Counted from the stretch's first letter, positions 51,559 through 62,022 are shown. The stretch: 64,000 bases of DNA from Arthrobacter endolithicus (GCF_026627425.1 NZ_JAPNLH010000001.1:62001-126000); one strand, 5' to 3'. Translations and numbers: made by a program. Notes: generated by a model from the letters alone, not told the origin.

Positions 51559-52776
51559 ATGGCAGAATTCAGGCAATCCAGCAAGCTTCGTAACGTCCTC
51601 TACGACATCCGCGGACCTGTTTTGGAACATGCGCAGAAAATGGAAGCCGAGGGTCACCGGATTCTTAAGCTGAACATCGGGAATCCGGCGCCGTTCGGAT
51701 TTGAGGCACCGGATGCCATTTTGGTGGATATGATCCGTCACCTGCCGCACGCCCAGGGCTACAGTGACTCGCGGGGCATCTTTTCCGCGCGCACCGCCGT
51801 CGTGCAGTACTACCAGACGCGGGGCATCAGCACCATCGATGTCGACGACGTCTACCTCGGCAATGGGGTCAGCGAACTTATCACGCTCTCACTGATGGCG
51901 TTGCTGAACAACGGCGATGAAGTGCTGGTGCCGACGCCCGACTACCCGCTGTGGACAGCCTCCGTAAGCCTGGCGGGCGGCCGCCCCGTGCATTACCTGT
52001 GCGACGAAAACTCTGCCTGGTGGCCCAATCTGGCCGACCTGGAAGCCAAGATCACACCCCGCACCAAAGGGATTGTCATCATCAATCCAAATAACCCGAC
52101 GGGTTCGGTTTACCCGCGGCACATCCTCTCCGGCATGGTGGACCTGGCTCGTAAACACGGTCTGGTGGTCTTCTCCGACGAGATCTACGAAAAGATCCTC
52201 TACGACGAGGCCGTGCACATTAATACCGCAACGATTACCGGCGACGACGTTCTGTGCATGACGTTCAGCGGTTTGTCGAAGGCCTACCGGATCTGCGGCT
52301 ACCGCTCAGGCTGGCTGGCGATCTCCGGGCCCAAATCGATGGCTGCGGACTATTTGGAGGGAATAAATCTGCTGGCGAATATGCGCATGTGCGCCAATGT
52401 GCCCGGCCAGCATGCCATCCAGACTGCGTTAGGCGGACATCAGAGCATTACGGATCTGATTCTTCCCGGCGGACGGCTCAAAGAGCAGCGCGACCTCGCC
52501 TACCGGATGCTCAACGATATTCCGGGCGTCAGCGTCGAGCAGGCTCACGGCGCGTTGTATCTGTTCCCGCGGCTGGACCCGGAGGTGTATCCGATCAAAG
52601 ACGACGAGAAGTTCGCTCTGGACCTGCTGACGGAGCAGAAAATTCTCATCTCCCACGGAACCGCCTTCAACTGGATCCGCCCGGATCACTTCCGCCTGGT
52701 CACTCTGCCCAATGTCACCGACCTGGAAGAGGCAGTTGGCCGGATCGGCGAATTCCTCAGCCATTACCGTCCCTGA
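51559..52776 (+). CDS. PLP-dependent aminotransferase, AlaA-like
   Basis: A 405-residue class I aminotransferase. IRGPVLEHAQKMEAEGHRILKLNIGNPAPFGFEAPD is characteristic of AlaA (glutamate-pyruvate aminotransferase). IINPNNPTGSVYP, FSDEIYEKILYD and the cofactor lysine (residue 241) in SGLSKAYRICGYRSGW follow. Likely makes alanine from pyruvate. Confidence 0.9.
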   Translation: MAEFRQSSKLRNVLYDIRGPVLEHAQKMEAEGHRILKLNIGNPAPFGFEAPDAILVDMIRHLPHAQGYSDSRGIFSARTAVVQYYQTRGISTIDVDDVYLGNGVSELITLSLMALLNNGDEVLVPTPDYPLWTASVSLAGGRPVHYLCDENSAWWPNLADLEAKITPRTKGIVIINPNNPTGSVYPRHILSGMVDLARKHGLVVFSDEIYEKILYDEAVHINTATITGDDVLCMTFSGLSKAYRICGYRSGWLAISGPKSMAADYLEGINLLANMRMCANVPGQHAIQTALGGHQSITDLILPGGRLKEQRDLAYRMLNDIPGVSVEQAHGALYLFPRLDPEVYPIKDDEKFALDLLTEQKILISHGTAFNWIRPDHFRLVTLPNVTDLEEAVGRIGEFLSHYRP

Positions 52777-52848
52777 CGGGGGACTAGGCTGGACCAAACC
52801 GATGCGGCGGGGCAGCTGCGGCAGATTCAAGTGCAAAGGTGTGGACCA

Positions 52849-53718
52849 ATGGCGAAGCGGCATAAGGCAACGAAGTCCGGTTTTGTGAAGGACCCTCTCA
52901 AGATGCTCAAGGCAGGGGCGGGTTTTGTGCTCGCTGACGCGCCGACCGATGCAGCACCCGGATTCACCGGCAAAAAGCGCGACGGACAATTGCTGTTGGC
53001 CGAGCGGACCAAGGCCCTTGGGGTTCTCCAGGAGCAGTTGTTCGCCCAGGGTCAGTACAGCGGTGTCAATTCGGTGCTGCTGATTCTGCAGGCGATGGAT
53101 ACCGCCGGCAAGGGAGGCATCGTTTCCCACGTGGTGGGATCCGTCGACCCGCAAGGTGTTCAGCTGAAGGCCTTCAAAACGCCGACGCCGGCCGAGAAGC
53201 GGCACGATTTTCTTTGGCGGATCGAAAAGGAAGCACCAAAGCCCGGGATGATCGGGGTCTTCGACCGTTCGCATTACGAGGACGTGCTGATTCATCGGGT
53301 CCATCACTGGGCCACGACTGATGAACTGGATCGGCGCTACAAAGCCATCAACGATTTTGAGTCGAAGCTGACAGACAGCGGCACCCACGTCATCAAAATC
53401 ATGCTCAATATCACCCCGGAGATTCAAAAGGAACGTCTGGCCGCCCGCCTCCAGGATCCCACGAAGTACTGGAAGTACAGGGAGAGCGACCTGGCCGAAC
53501 GAGCGTTTTGGCAGGAATACATGGACGCTTACCAGGTGGCAATCGAGCGGACCAGTACAACCCTTGCTCCATGGTTCGTCGTGCCCGCGGGGAAGAAGTG
53601 GTATGCCCGGTTAGCCGTGCAGGAGATCCTGCTGGCGACTCTTGCCGGCCTGAAACTGACCTGGCCGGATGGTGACTTCAACCTCGACGAGGAACGTCGA
53701 AAGGTCGCCGAGGCCTAG
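52849..53718 (+). CDS. ppk2: Polyphosphate kinase 2 family protein
   Basis: A 289-residue kinase of the PPK2 family, which transfers phosphate between polyphosphate and nucleotides. Walker A is [11 protein letters not shown], Walker [18 protein letters not shown], and the lid includes [20 protein letters not shown] at 52849; a GTG at 52831 is in frame but contains the ribosome site. Its end overlaps the convergent xseB by 4 bases. Confidence 0.92.
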   Translation: MAKRHKATKSGFVKDPLKMLKAGAGFVLADAPTDAAPGFTGKKRDGQLLLAERTKALGVLQEQLFAQGQYSGVNSVLLILQAMDTAGKGGIVSHVVGSVDPQGVQLKAFKTPTPAEKRHDFLWRIEKEAPKPGMIGVFDRSHYEDVLIHRVHHWATTDELDRRYKAINDFESKLTDSGTHVIKIMLNITPEIQKERLAARLQDPTKYWKYRESDLAERAFWQEYMDAYQVAIERTSTTLAPWFVVPAGKKWYARLAVQEILLATLAGLKLTWPDGDFNLDEERRKVAEA

Positions 53719-53975
53719 CTTTGGACTTCGCCGGACGTGCCTGACCCGGAAGCGTCGCGCGCAAGCCGGGCCTTGGCGCCCTCCAGCCACTCCTCGCACT
53801 TCTTTGCCAGCGCTTCACCGCGTTCCCATAATCCCAGCGACTCCTCGAGGCTGGCCCCGCCGGCCTCGAGCTGGCTGACCACGCTGACTAACTGCTCCCG
53901 TGCCTGTTCGTAGCTCAAGGCAGCTACGTCCGTGTTTAGCGCCGGTGCAGCCTGGCTGTTCGGGTTGGTGCTCAT
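53715..53975 (-). CDS. xseB: Exodeoxyribonuclease VII small subunit
   Basis: An 86-residue protein: [52 protein letters not shown], which is the whole XseB helical hairpin. The ATG at 53975 lies 76 bases after the end of xseA. The open frame to 54182 runs back into xseA and is not coding. Confidence 0.93.
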   Translation of the reverse strand: MSTNPNSQAAPALNTDVAALSYEQAREQLVSVVSQLEAGGASLEESLGLWERGEALAKKCEEWLEGAKARLARDASGSGTSGEVQS

Positions 53976-54051
53976 GCGGATCCGTTCTTGGATATCGACA
54001 GTGGGGGAGGGGACGGCGGGTCGTGGAGGCAGTGGGTTTAAGCCAGCGGGG

Positions 54052-55488
54052 TTAAGCGGGTAGAAGTGTTTCGGTGGGTAGGGGCATGGAAGCCGGTCCG
54101 GCAACCACTGCGGCGAACTCGCCCGCCGCCACGCGAATCCGCAGCGCAGCCTCATGGGAGACCTGATCCGGTGAACGGACAACGGTTCCGTCCGCTAACT
54201 GCACCACGGCGTAACCACGGTTCAGCGTCTTCTGCGGTGACAGCGCCGTCACCTGGGCCAACAGGTGCCTGATATTATCCGTGTGCCGGTCCAGGCCCGT
54301 GCCGATGGCGGACCTGGCGCGTGAGCGCAGGCGGGAGATGTCCTCGCCCCGAACCGTGACCATGCCGGCAGGATCGGCCAACACCGGGCGCGAATGCAGT
54401 TGGTGCAGCCGTTCCGTTTCCCGCTCGATCAATGAATGGATTCTTCGGTGCAGGTGCCCCCGCGCCTGTTGGACGCGGGCTCGTTCCTCAGCGACGTCCG
54501 GAACTATCCGTTTGGCGGCGTCGGTCGGGGTGGACGCTCGAAGATCAGCGACGTCATCCAGCAGCGGGTGATCCGCTTCGTGGCCTATCGCGCTGACCAC
54601 CGGGGTTCGCGCCGCCGCCACGGCCCGGACCAGGCGTTCATGGCTGAAGGCGAGCAGGTCTTCGAGGGAACCGCCGCCACGGGCAATCACGATCACGTCC
54701 ACGGCCGGGTTGGCGTCGAGTTCCGCCAGCGCGCCGGTGACCTGCGCAACGGCGTTGACACCCTGGACCGCTACCTCCCGGATCTCGAACTGGACGGCGG
54801 GCCAGCGAAGCGAGGTGTTACGCAGCACGTCCTTCATGGCATCCGAGTTGCGGCCGGTGATCAACCCGATGCAGTGCGGGAGCAACGGGAGCTTTGACTT
54901 CCTGTCCGCGTCGAAGAGGCCCTCGGCGGCCAAAGCATGACGCAGCTGCTCAATCCGGGCCAGGAGATCCCCGAGTCCGACCGGCCGAATATCGCGGCTT
55001 TGCATGGACAAGCGACCGGTCTTGAGCCAGAACTCGGGCTTCAGCTGGGCGACGACCCGGGCACCGCGCTCCAGCGGACGCTCCATGGCTGCCATGACCG
55101 AGCCCCACACGGTGACGCTGAGCGAAACCTCGGCGTCAATGTCCCGCAGAGTCACGTAACTGACATTGGCGCGACGATTAAGTTCAATGACCTGCCCTTC
55201 CACCCAGGCAGACGGCGCCCGCTCGATGTGCGCTTTGAGCTTTTCGGACAGCAAATGCAACGGCCAGGGGTTTTCGGCGGTCGTCTCACCCGCCGTCGCC
55301 GGGATGGACATCTGCGCCGGTAATGCGCCATTGGTACTGCCGCCGGATCCGGTACTGCCGCCGGATCCGGAACGGCCGCCGGAACCTGAGCCGGCGTCGT
55401 CGGCCCATCCGGTGTCGTCGCCGCCGGATTCTCCGCGAAGCCTGCCCGGAGCAGGGCTACCGCTGGGCGGAAAGGATATTTCAGCCAC
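54052..55488 (-). CDS. xseA: Exodeoxyribonuclease VII large subunit
   Basis: A 478-residue nuclease subunit. The OB-fold ([23 protein letters not shown]) is followed by the catalytic domain with [42 protein letters not shown] and [11 protein letters not shown]. The first 60 residues contain a Gly/Ser-rich stretch ([11 protein letters not shown]) from an 18-bp DNA repeat and are not conserved. With XseB it degrades single-stranded DNA. Confidence 0.92.
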   Translation of the reverse strand: MAEISFPPSGSPAPGRLRGESGGDDTGWADDAGSGSGGRSGSGGSTGSGGSTNGALPAQMSIPATAGETTAENPWPLHLLSEKLKAHIERAPSAWVEGQVIELNRRANVSYVTLRDIDAEVSLSVTVWGSVMAAMERPLERGARVVAQLKPEFWLKTGRLSMQSRDIRPVGLGDLLARIEQLRHALAAEGLFDADRKSKLPLLPHCIGLITGRNSDAMKDVLRNTSLRWPAVQFEIREVAVQGVNAVAQVTGALAELDANPAVDVIVIARGGGSLEDLLAFSHERLVRAVAAARTPVVSAIGHEADHPLLDDVADLRASTPTDAAKRIVPDVAEERARVQQARGHLHRRIHSLIERETERLHQLHSRPVLADPAGMVTVRGEDISRLRSRARSAIGTGLDRHTDNIRHLLAQVTALSPQKTLNRGYAVVQLADGTVVRSPDQVSHEAALRIRVAAGEFAAVVAGPASMPLPTETLLPA

Positions 55489-55685
55489 GGGACGTACCTC
55501 CAGATTCGGTCACAATTCCACTCTAACCACATCATGCATCAGCCCACGGACACCGGCGCCCTTTTAGCTCCGTTGCCAGCGGAGACCTCGCGGCCGGATA
55601 CAGTGGTGCCCTGACCTGCGTGGCATGCCTTGGCGTTCCCTGGCGTGAACGACTACGCACCGACGGCTGAACTTAGGGGAGATTG

Positions 55686-56543
55686 ATGCGCACTCTTGTC
55701 GCCGCCATCATGGTCTTACTGGCGTTGGTTTTGACTGCCGTGGCCGTCCCGGCCATTTGGGCTGACCGCCATGTTGTCCAGGAAGACGGATTCGTCGCAA
55801 TGGCAGCCCCCTTGGGCTCGGATACCGCGTTCCAGCAGGCACTGGCGGATGCGACGGTGAAGACCGTGGCGTCGCAGTTGAAGCTCAATTCCGGTCTGCT
55901 GACCCTGGTCCAGCCCGGCATCGAGTCGGCCGCGAAGGCGCTCAGCTCCGACCCGGGCTATCCTGGCGCCTGGACCGAAACCCTGCGCCGCAGTCACCGG
56001 CTCACTGTTGCCGATACCCCCGGCTCGGCCGGGCAGGACCGATTGACCTTGGATATTGCGCCGCTGCTGACACTGCTCGAGACCAAGGTGGCGGCGGGCC
56101 TTGGCGTGACGGTGACGCCGCCTGACCAGGTTTTGATTGAGGTGGGCCAGCCCGCCCAACGTACGGCCATCGTCCAGTTGAGCACCTACACGCCCCTTGG
56201 CTATTGGCTGGCCGGCGGCGCGGTGCTTGCACTGCTGCTGGCCTTGGTGATCGCACGACGGCGAACGGGCACCCTGGTCTTGGCCGGGCTCGGTCTCGCT
56301 GTGGTTGCCGGTCTATGGAAGCTGGCCGTGGACCGCGTCAGCGCCACAGTGCTGACGAGTAACAGCGGTAACCCGATCGCGGAGCTCTTCAAGGCACAAT
56401 TTGTCGCCGCTGCCACCAAGGACTTCGGGCAATGGATCGTGGTCGCGCTGGTGGTCGCCGTATTCCTGATGGTGGTCGGCGTCCTGGGGAGTGTGTTGCG
56501 CCGAGAGCATGGTTCCTCCAGAGGGTCTCGGACCAGCACGTAG
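55686..56543 (+). CDS. Conserved membrane protein of unknown function
   Basis: A 286-residue protein with one N-terminal helix (TLVAAIMVLLALVLTAVAVPAIW), an extracytoplasmic domain of about 150 residues, and three C-terminal helices (YWLAGGAVLALLLALVIA; TLVLAGLGLAVVAGLWKL; QWIVVALVVAVFLMVVGVLG). AGGGGAG lies before the ATG. It begins close to ispH and may share its transcript. I do not recognise the family. Confidence 0.75.
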   Translation: MRTLVAAIMVLLALVLTAVAVPAIWADRHVVQEDGFVAMAAPLGSDTAFQQALADATVKTVASQLKLNSGLLTLVQPGIESAAKALSSDPGYPGAWTETLRRSHRLTVADTPGSAGQDRLTLDIAPLLTLLETKVAAGLGVTVTPPDQVLIEVGQPAQRTAIVQLSTYTPLGYWLAGGAVLALLLALVIARRRTGTLVLAGLGLAVVAGLWKLAVDRVSATVLTSNSGNPIAELFKAQFVAAATKDFGQWIVVALVVAVFLMVVGVLGSVLRREHGSSRGSRTST

Positions 56544-56552
56544 ACTGGCTTT

Positions 56553-57638
56553 ATGACCAGCACTGCCGTTTCCTTCCCCATGCCTGCGGTACCGCGCCGG
56601 CGCCGAACGCCCGCCCAGGTCGCGGCTGCTGTGCCTGTTGCGGGACCGAAGAAAGTTCTGCTGGCCGCGCCTCGCGGCTACTGCGCCGGGGTCGACAGGG
56701 CCGTGATCGCGGTGGAAAAGGCGCTGGAACACTACGGACCCCCGGTCTACGTCCGTAAGCAAATTGTGCATAACGTACACGTGGTCAGTTCGCTGGAGGC
56801 AAAGGGCGCGGTTTTTGTCGAAGAGAATGAGGAAGTTCCCGAAGGCGCTCTCGTTGTCTTTTCGGCGCACGGGGTTTCGCCAGCCGTGGTGGCCTCCGCC
56901 GCGGACCGCGGACTGCGCACGATCGATGCAACATGTCCGCTGGTGACCAAGGTCCACCGCGAGGCCGTGCGGTTCGCCAAGGATGATTTCGACATCCTGC
57001 TGATCGGACATGAGGGCCACGAAGAGGTCGAAGGAACAGCCGGGGAGGCTCCCGACCACATCCAGATAGTCAATGGACCTCACGAAGTGGGATCTGTCAC
57101 GGTCCGCGACCCCGAAAAGGTCATTTGGCTGTCCCAGACGACGCTCAGCGTGGACGAGACGATGGAAACTGTCCGGCTGCTCAAGGAACGCTTCCCCACG
57201 TTGCAGGACCCACCCAGCGATGACATCTGTTACGCAACCACGAACCGCCAGGTCGCCATCAAGAATATTTCCCCGCGCGCGGATCTCGTGCTTGTTGTCG
57301 GTTCGGCAAATTCCTCGAACTCGGTGCGCCTGGTGGAGGTAGCCCTTGAGTACGGGGCCAAGAAATCGTACCGGGTGGACTTCGCCAATGAAGTGGATGA
57401 AAGCTGGTTTGAGGGTGTTGCCACGGTCGGGGTCACCAGCGGCGCCTCGGTTCCGGAGATTCTGGTGCAGGATGTGCTGCGGCTGCTGGCTGATTACGGG
57501 TACGCAGACGTCGAGGAAATCGTCACCGCAGAAGAAGACCTGCTGTTCTCCTTACCCAAGGAACTGCGCGCCACGCTGAAGGCCGCCGGTGATACCACCC
57601 GCGGGCTGGGCGGCAGAGGCACCCGCCCTTCCAACTGA
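56553..57638 (+). CDS. ispH: 4-hydroxy-3-methylbut-2-enyl diphosphate reductase IspH
   Basis: A 361-residue iron-sulfur enzyme, the last step of the MEP isoprenoid pathway. The three cluster cysteines are in [25 protein letters not shown] and [24 protein letters not shown] and [18 protein letters not shown] are conserved. About 30 N-terminal residues are Arg/Pro-rich. The gene lies 9 bases after the membrane-protein stop. Confidence 0.95.
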   Translation: MTSTAVSFPMPAVPRRRRTPAQVAAAVPVAGPKKVLLAAPRGYCAGVDRAVIAVEKALEHYGPPVYVRKQIVHNVHVVSSLEAKGAVFVEENEEVPEGALVVFSAHGVSPAVVASAADRGLRTIDATCPLVTKVHREAVRFAKDDFDILLIGHEGHEEVEGTAGEAPDHIQIVNGPHEVGSVTVRDPEKVIWLSQTTLSVDETMETVRLLKERFPTLQDPPSDDICYATTNRQVAIKNISPRADLVLVVGSANSSNSVRLVEVALEYGAKKSYRVDFANEVDESWFEGVATVGVTSGASVPEILVQDVLRLLADYGYADVEEIVTAEEDLLFSLPKELRATLKAAGDTTRGLGGRGTRPSN

Positions 57639-57657
57639 CCCAGTTGGGTGCTGCGGG

Positions 57658-58878
57658 CTAGTTGCGTCCGGCCGGGGCGGCAAGCAGCTCGGGAGCGCTC
57701 ACTGACCGCGGGGAAACCTCCACCGACGGCGGAGTGGCCAGCGTCTGAGGGTCCAGTGAGTTCAGTTTGCGGGCAGTGGGGAGAACCCGGGCTTCCAGCG
57801 TTCCGACCAGCGCGTTATAACGATCTACCGAGGACTTCAGCGACAAGCCAAGTTTGCCTACATTGTCTCCGAGAGTTCCGAGCCGGGTGTACAGCGCGCT
57901 GGAGAGCTCGAAAAGTTCCTTGGCGCTCTCGGTCAGCACATCCTGGCGCCAGCTGAAGGCAACGGCCTTGAGGATTGCCAGCAGGCTGACGGGGGAGGCC
58001 AGCACCACATTGCGGGCTATCGCATGATCCAGCAGCAGTGGATCCGCCAGCAGCGCCGCGGACAGAATGGATTCCGCCGGCACGAAACAGATCACCAGTT
58101 CCGGTGTATTGGTGCCGGATTCCCAATACTTCCTGCCTGCCAGAGCGTCGACATGGGCCTTGAGCGCCTTGGCATGGCGGAGCAGCAGCTCTTCGGCGGT
58201 ACCCCCGGTTGGGGCGGAGCCCGGGGCGGGGGAGGCACCCGGGGGGGTGCTCTCATGCGCCTGCAAATATGAGGTCAGCGGTACCTTGGCATCCAGGACG
58301 ATTTCCTTGTTGCCGGGCAGCCGCACCACCATGTCCGGCCGGCTGACTCCGTCCGCAGTGGCCGTATGCACCTGTTCGGTGAAATCCACGTGCGCGAGCA
58401 TTCCGGCGGCCTCCACCACCCGACGCAGCTGCACCTCGCCCCACTTACCCCGCGCGCTGTTGGACCTGAGCGCCGAGGCCAGGGACGTCGTCGTCAGCAG
58501 CAGCTGTGCATCGGCGTCCTTGGCATCGCGCAGCTGCTGGGAGAGCTGGCTGTATTGTTCCACCCGGTCCCGCTCCAGCAATGCGACCTGGCGCTGCACC
58601 TCAGAGAGCTTTTCCGCCACCGGTCCCAGCGCATTGAGCACGGAAGCGTCCGTGGCCTGCCGCTCCCCGAGTGCACGGTTAGCCGTCCCGAGCAGCCGGC
58701 GTTCGGCGTCGGCTCCGGCCAGCTCGGCGGTCACTTGCCCCAGCCTGGTGCTGACGCCGTCGAAATCCTTTTCCGTCTCCGCCAGCCGCCGGCGGAAGTA
58801 CACCGCCGCAAGCGCAGCCCCCACAATCAGGCCAATCAGCAACATCAATGACGTTAGTAAAACCACGAATCCATCCAT
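57658..58878 (-). CDS. rmuC: DNA recombination protein RmuC
   Basis: A 406-residue protein: N-terminal membrane helix (LLTSLMLLIGLIVGAALAAVYF), long coiled coil, then the RmuC nuclease-like domain with SARGKWGEVQLRRVVEAAGM, PDMVVRLPGNKEIVLDAKVPL and LVICFVPAESILSAALLADPLLLDHAI. It converges with ispH, 19 bases apart. Confidence 0.92.
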   Translation of the reverse strand: MDGFVVLLTSLMLLIGLIVGAALAAVYFRRRLAETEKDFDGVSTRLGQVTAELAGADAERRLLGTANRALGERQATDASVLNALGPVAEKLSEVQRQVALLERDRVEQYSQLSQQLRDAKDADAQLLLTTTSLASALRSNSARGKWGEVQLRRVVEAAGMLAHVDFTEQVHTATADGVSRPDMVVRLPGNKEIVLDAKVPLTSYLQAHESTPPGASPAPGSAPTGGTAEELLLRHAKALKAHVDALAGRKYWESGTNTPELVICFVPAESILSAALLADPLLLDHAIARNVVLASPVSLLAILKAVAFSWRQDVLTESAKELFELSSALYTRLGTLGDNVGKLGLSLKSSVDRYNALVGTLEARVLPTARKLNSLDPQTLATPPSVEVSPRSVSAPELLAAPAGRN

Positions 58879-59021
58879 CTGACTACCTTCCCATGCGGCA
58901 CCGACATCATCCCTGACGCAACGTCCGGGGTGGCTCCCGCGGCGGACCTGCCAGCGCTGAGGACAGCGCCGGCCAGCGCCGGACCGTGCAGGACCGTGCA
59001 GGGACGGTAAGCTTTCATATC

Positions 59022-60107
59022 GTGGCTCTTACTATTGGCATTGTCGGACTGCCCAACGTCGGCAAATCAACCCTATTCAACGCACTGACGCGCAATAACG
59101 TGCTCGCGGCGAACTATCCGTTCGCTACGATCGAGCCCAACGTCGGCGTCGTCAGCCTTCCCGATCCACGGCTTGCCAAGCTCGCAGAGGTCTTCGGCTC
59201 CGCGCGCCTACTGCCGGCCACCGTCTCGTTCGTCGACATTGCCGGCATCGTCAAGGGCGCCTCCGAGGGCGAGGGACTGGGCAACAAGTTCCTGGCAAAT
59301 ATCCGCGAGGCGGAGGCAATCGCCCAGGTCATCCGGGTGTTTGATGACCCCGATGTGGTGCACGTGGACGGTAAAGTCGATCCACGTTCCGACATGGAAA
59401 CCATCAACACCGAACTGATCCTGGCCGATCTGCAGACCATCGAAAAAGCCATCCCGCGTATCGAGAAGGCCGTGAAGCTCAAGCAGCGCGAGCCGGCAGA
59501 GCTGGCGGCGATTCAGAAGGCCCAATCCGTGCTGGAGCGCGGCGACACCATCTTTTCCTCCGTCGCCTCCGACAAGCTGGAGCCCGAATACCTCAGCGAG
59601 CTGAGCCTGCTGACGGCCAAGCCGTTCATTTACGTTTTCAATGTCGACGACGCCGTGCTGGGCAGCCCCGAACGCCAGCAGGAGCTGCGCAACCTCGTGG
59701 CGCCCGCGGACGCGATCTTCCTGGACGCCAAGCTGGAATCCGATCTGGTGGAACTGGATCCGGAAGAAGCACGCGAGATGCTGGAAATGAGCGGCCAGGA
59801 GGAATCCGGGCTGGACCAGTTGGCCCGGGTCGGCTTCCACACCCTGGGCCTGCAGACCTACCTGACCGCCGGGCCCAAGGAGACACGGGCCTGGACCATC
59901 CACCGGGGCGATACAGCTCCGCAGGCCGCCGGGGTGATCCACACGGACTTCCAGCGCGGCTTCATCAAGGCAGAGGTAGTCAGCTTCGACGATCTGATAG
60001 CGGCCGGCACGATGGCGGAGGCCAAGTCCCGCGGCAAGGTCCGGATTGAAGGCAAAGAGTATGTGATGGTCGACGGCGACGTGGTGGAGTTCCGGTTTAA
60101 CGTTTAG
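59022..60107 (+). CDS. ychF: Redox-regulated ATPase YchF (Obg family)
   Basis: A 361-residue P-loop NTPase: IGIVGLPNVGKSTLFNALT, then DIAGIVKGASEGEGLGNKFLANIREAEAI (switch), FIYVFNVDD and a C-terminal TGS domain (TRAWTIHRGDTAPQAAGVIHTDFQRGFIKAEVV). GTG at 59022 is the conserved start. No Shine-Dalgarno is visible, so the message may have a very short leader. A 10-bp repeat (GGACCGTGCA twice) lies just upstream. Confidence 0.94.
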   Translation: MALTIGIVGLPNVGKSTLFNALTRNNVLAANYPFATIEPNVGVVSLPDPRLAKLAEVFGSARLLPATVSFVDIAGIVKGASEGEGLGNKFLANIREAEAIAQVIRVFDDPDVVHVDGKVDPRSDMETINTELILADLQTIEKAIPRIEKAVKLKQREPAELAAIQKAQSVLERGDTIFSSVASDKLEPEYLSELSLLTAKPFIYVFNVDDAVLGSPERQQELRNLVAPADAIFLDAKLESDLVELDPEEAREMLEMSGQEESGLDQLARVGFHTLGLQTYLTAGPKETRAWTIHRGDTAPQAAGVIHTDFQRGFIKAEVVSFDDLIAAGTMAEAKSRGKVRIEGKEYVMVDGDVVEFRFNV

Positions 60108-60140
60108 GGATATTGACGGTTTTCGTTTTACTCCGGTCGC

Positions 60141-60384
60141 TTGATCGCATCTTTCGGCAGTAGGAACACCGAGCGGATCTGGCACGAGCAGTCGGGGTCC
60201 CGCCCCGACGGATCAATGAGATCGTCCATGGCAAGCGCGGCATCACCGCCGACACGGCCAGCCGGCTGGCGCGGTTTTTCGGAAACATCAGATGAGTTCT
60301 GGATGAACCTGCAGTCTAACTTACGAGCTGCGGCTCGAGCGTAGGGACAAGGTCGCCTTGATCACGCCGCTGAAGGTCGCGTAG
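60141..60384 (+). pseudogene. Broken HigBA toxin-antitoxin remnant
   Basis: The first 50 bases encode a HigB-toxin N-terminus ([16 protein letters not shown] from a TTG). From 60191, in the second frame, HigA-like sequence follows: [32 protein letters not shown]. It shifts frame near 60288 ([11 protein letters not shown]) and again near 60321 (YELRLERRDKVALITPLKVA), ending at 60384. So most of HigB and the HigA N-terminus are deleted and two frameshifts break the rest. It lies directly after ychF. Confidence 0.8.
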
Positions 60385-60714
60385 CCGAGGGTATCGAGGT
60401 GCGTTTGATTGCTCGTGATAGACCGCAGCCGTTCGGGATGTCATGGAGGCCAATCCCGGTTATGGGCTGCGTTTGGGAAGCACGAAACCACCGCCGGCTG
60501 CAGCGGATGATGCGTTGACGGCCCTACCTCTTGGCGTCGATGCTGTGGGCTGTTGATTACTCTGTGACGGAATGTGGTGGTGTTTAGATTTGACGTGTAG
60601 GTGAATTCTGGTCTTCTGTTTTTTTTGGGGCAGGCAGGCATGCAATTCTGACTCGATAGGAAATGTTATGTAAGCGCCTGCATCTGCTGTGTAGCACGGT
60701 GCTACCATGGGAGC
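60385..60714. other. Gene-poor stretch before the ParD-like/zeta module
   Basis: About 330 bases without a supported gene. GC content is lower than in the neighbours in its right half, including a run of eight T near 60617. At its end lies a perfect dyad (60691-60705) before the antitoxin start. Confidence 0.6.
60691..60705. promoter_or_regulatory. Candidate antitoxin autoregulation operator
   Basis: GTAGCAC-G-GTGCTAC is a perfect dyad with 7-base arms, 9 bases before the antitoxin ATG. Such a dyad at a toxin-antitoxin start usually binds the antitoxin. Confidence 0.6.
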
Positions 60715-61074
60715 ATGACTAGGACCAGCCAGCCGACCCGTCTTCCCGCAGACGTGTACGATTCTGCGCTTGCAGCCACGGTTGTCACATCCCGCACCGT
60801 GCCTCAGCAGATTGCGCATTGGGCCCGCATCGGACGCGAGCTGGAGATGTCGCCGGGGGTGAACCACCGTGCGATCACCCAGGTCCTCGCGGGCACGAGC
60901 TCATACGACTCGCTCGGAGAGCAGGAGCAGGCAATAGTCCGTGAGGAATGGGCCGACCGCATGGCTACGCTGCGAGGCGAACTGGACTACGCGGCGCAGT
61001 TCGCCGCCGCAGGCGAATCGTACTCAGAGGTCGACGAGAACGGCAACCTCCTCGTTCACCCGGCTCGCGGCTGA
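60715..61074 (+). CDS. ParD-like antitoxin of a type II toxin-antitoxin module
   Basis: A 119-residue protein matching the ParD-like antitoxin family: PTRLPADVYDSALAATVVTSRTVPQQIAHWARIGRELEMSP, the RHH-type DNA-binding start. The C-terminal half (REEWADRMATLRGELDYAAQFAAAGESYSEVDENGNLLVH) would cover the toxin. Its stop overlaps the ATG of the zeta-type kinase by one base (TGATG), so the two are coupled. Confidence 0.82.
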   Translation: MTRTSQPTRLPADVYDSALAATVVTSRTVPQQIAHWARIGRELEMSPGVNHRAITQVLAGTSSYDSLGEQEQAIVREEWADRMATLRGELDYAAQFAAAGESYSEVDENGNLLVHPARG

Positions 61075-61679
61075 TGCCGCTGCTGCATCTGCTCGCTGGA
61101 CCCAACGGTGCCGGGAAGTCCAGCTACGTCCATGACGTCCTGAAGCCGACGACAGGCCTGCCGTTCATCAACGCCGACGAGATCGCCGCTTCGCTGTGGC
61201 CCGATGGCCAAACAGCGCATGCTTACGAGGCCGCGCAGATAGCCGAAGCGCGGCGTCGCGAGCGGATCGCCGACGGTGAGTCCTTCATTTCGGAAACGGT
61301 GTTCTCACACCCAAGCAAGGTTCAGCTTGTCTCAGACGCCGTGGACGCCGGATACCTTGTGTATCTGCATGTAGTCATCGTCACTGTCGAGCTCACCGTC
61401 CAGCGCGTCCTCGAGCGCGTTCGCCGCGGCGGCCATGAGGTGCCTGAGCAGAAGATCCGAGACCGCTACGCGCGTCTGTGGGTGCATGTCGGCGCGGCGA
61501 TCGGAATTGCCGATATGACCGCGGTGCTCGACAACAGCAGCGCACGAGCGCCATTTCGTCCGTGCGCTTCGTTTGAGCACGGCGTGCTCATCGGTTCACC
61601 GAGCTGGCCGACGTGGACGCCGCGCGCGCTGCGGGAAGCTGAAGGCGGTGGCGATGACGGCCAACGCGACGGCGAGTAG
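61074..61679 (+). CDS. Zeta-toxin-family kinase
   Basis: A 201-residue P-loop kinase: LLAGPNGAGKSSYVHDVL is Walker A, FINADEIAASLWPDG and SFISETVFSHPSKVQLV are typical of zeta/UDP-GlcNAc-kinase-like toxins, and VLERVRRGGHEVPEQKIRDRYARLW forms the lid. Zeta toxins phosphorylate UDP-GlcNAc and block cell-wall synthesis. Coupling to the ParD-like gene makes it the toxin of the pair; the true substrate is unproven. Confidence 0.82.
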   Translation: MPLLHLLAGPNGAGKSSYVHDVLKPTTGLPFINADEIAASLWPDGQTAHAYEAAQIAEARRRERIADGESFISETVFSHPSKVQLVSDAVDAGYLVYLHVVIVTVELTVQRVLERVRRGGHEVPEQKIRDRYARLWVHVGAAIGIADMTAVLDNSSARAPFRPCASFEHGVLIGSPSWPTWTPRALREAEGGGDDGQRDGE

Positions 61680-61751
61680 ACCGGCGATCGGGGAGGCGTT
61701 GCACAATTTGTAGCGTTTCCAAACGCAGGAACGGGCCGAGTTCAGACTTAA

Positions 61752-61973
61752 CTCCCGGTTGAGGCGCGCGGAACGCTGTTCGCGCTCATCGAACGCATCA
61801 ACGAGGACCACGACGCGTGTCTCCGGGAGCCGTTCACTGGCATCGGGAAACCTGAGCAGCTCAAGTACGGTGCGCAGGGCGCGTGGTCACGGCGAATCAC
61901 CGACGAGCACCGGCTCGTGTACCTCGTCGGCGGCGACGACCTGGTGATCCTTCAGGCCCGATACCACTACTGA
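61752..61973 (+). pseudogene. N-terminally truncated YoeB/Txe-family toxin
   Basis: The frame from just after a stop at 61749 encodes [65 protein letters not shown], which is the C-terminal two-thirds of YoeB including the catalytic end RYHY. The first 25 or so residues and any start codon are absent, as is a YefM antitoxin. A remnant, not a working toxin. Confidence 0.8.
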
Positions 61974-62022
61974 CATTAGGCTGCAGGCCACAGCTAGACT
62001 GGGTGAAACCGGATGGAGACGT

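Noticed and set aside
60441-60867. Minus-strand frames before and over the antitoxin gene
   Set aside because: No ribosome site or family match, and they overlap the supported ParD-like gene.
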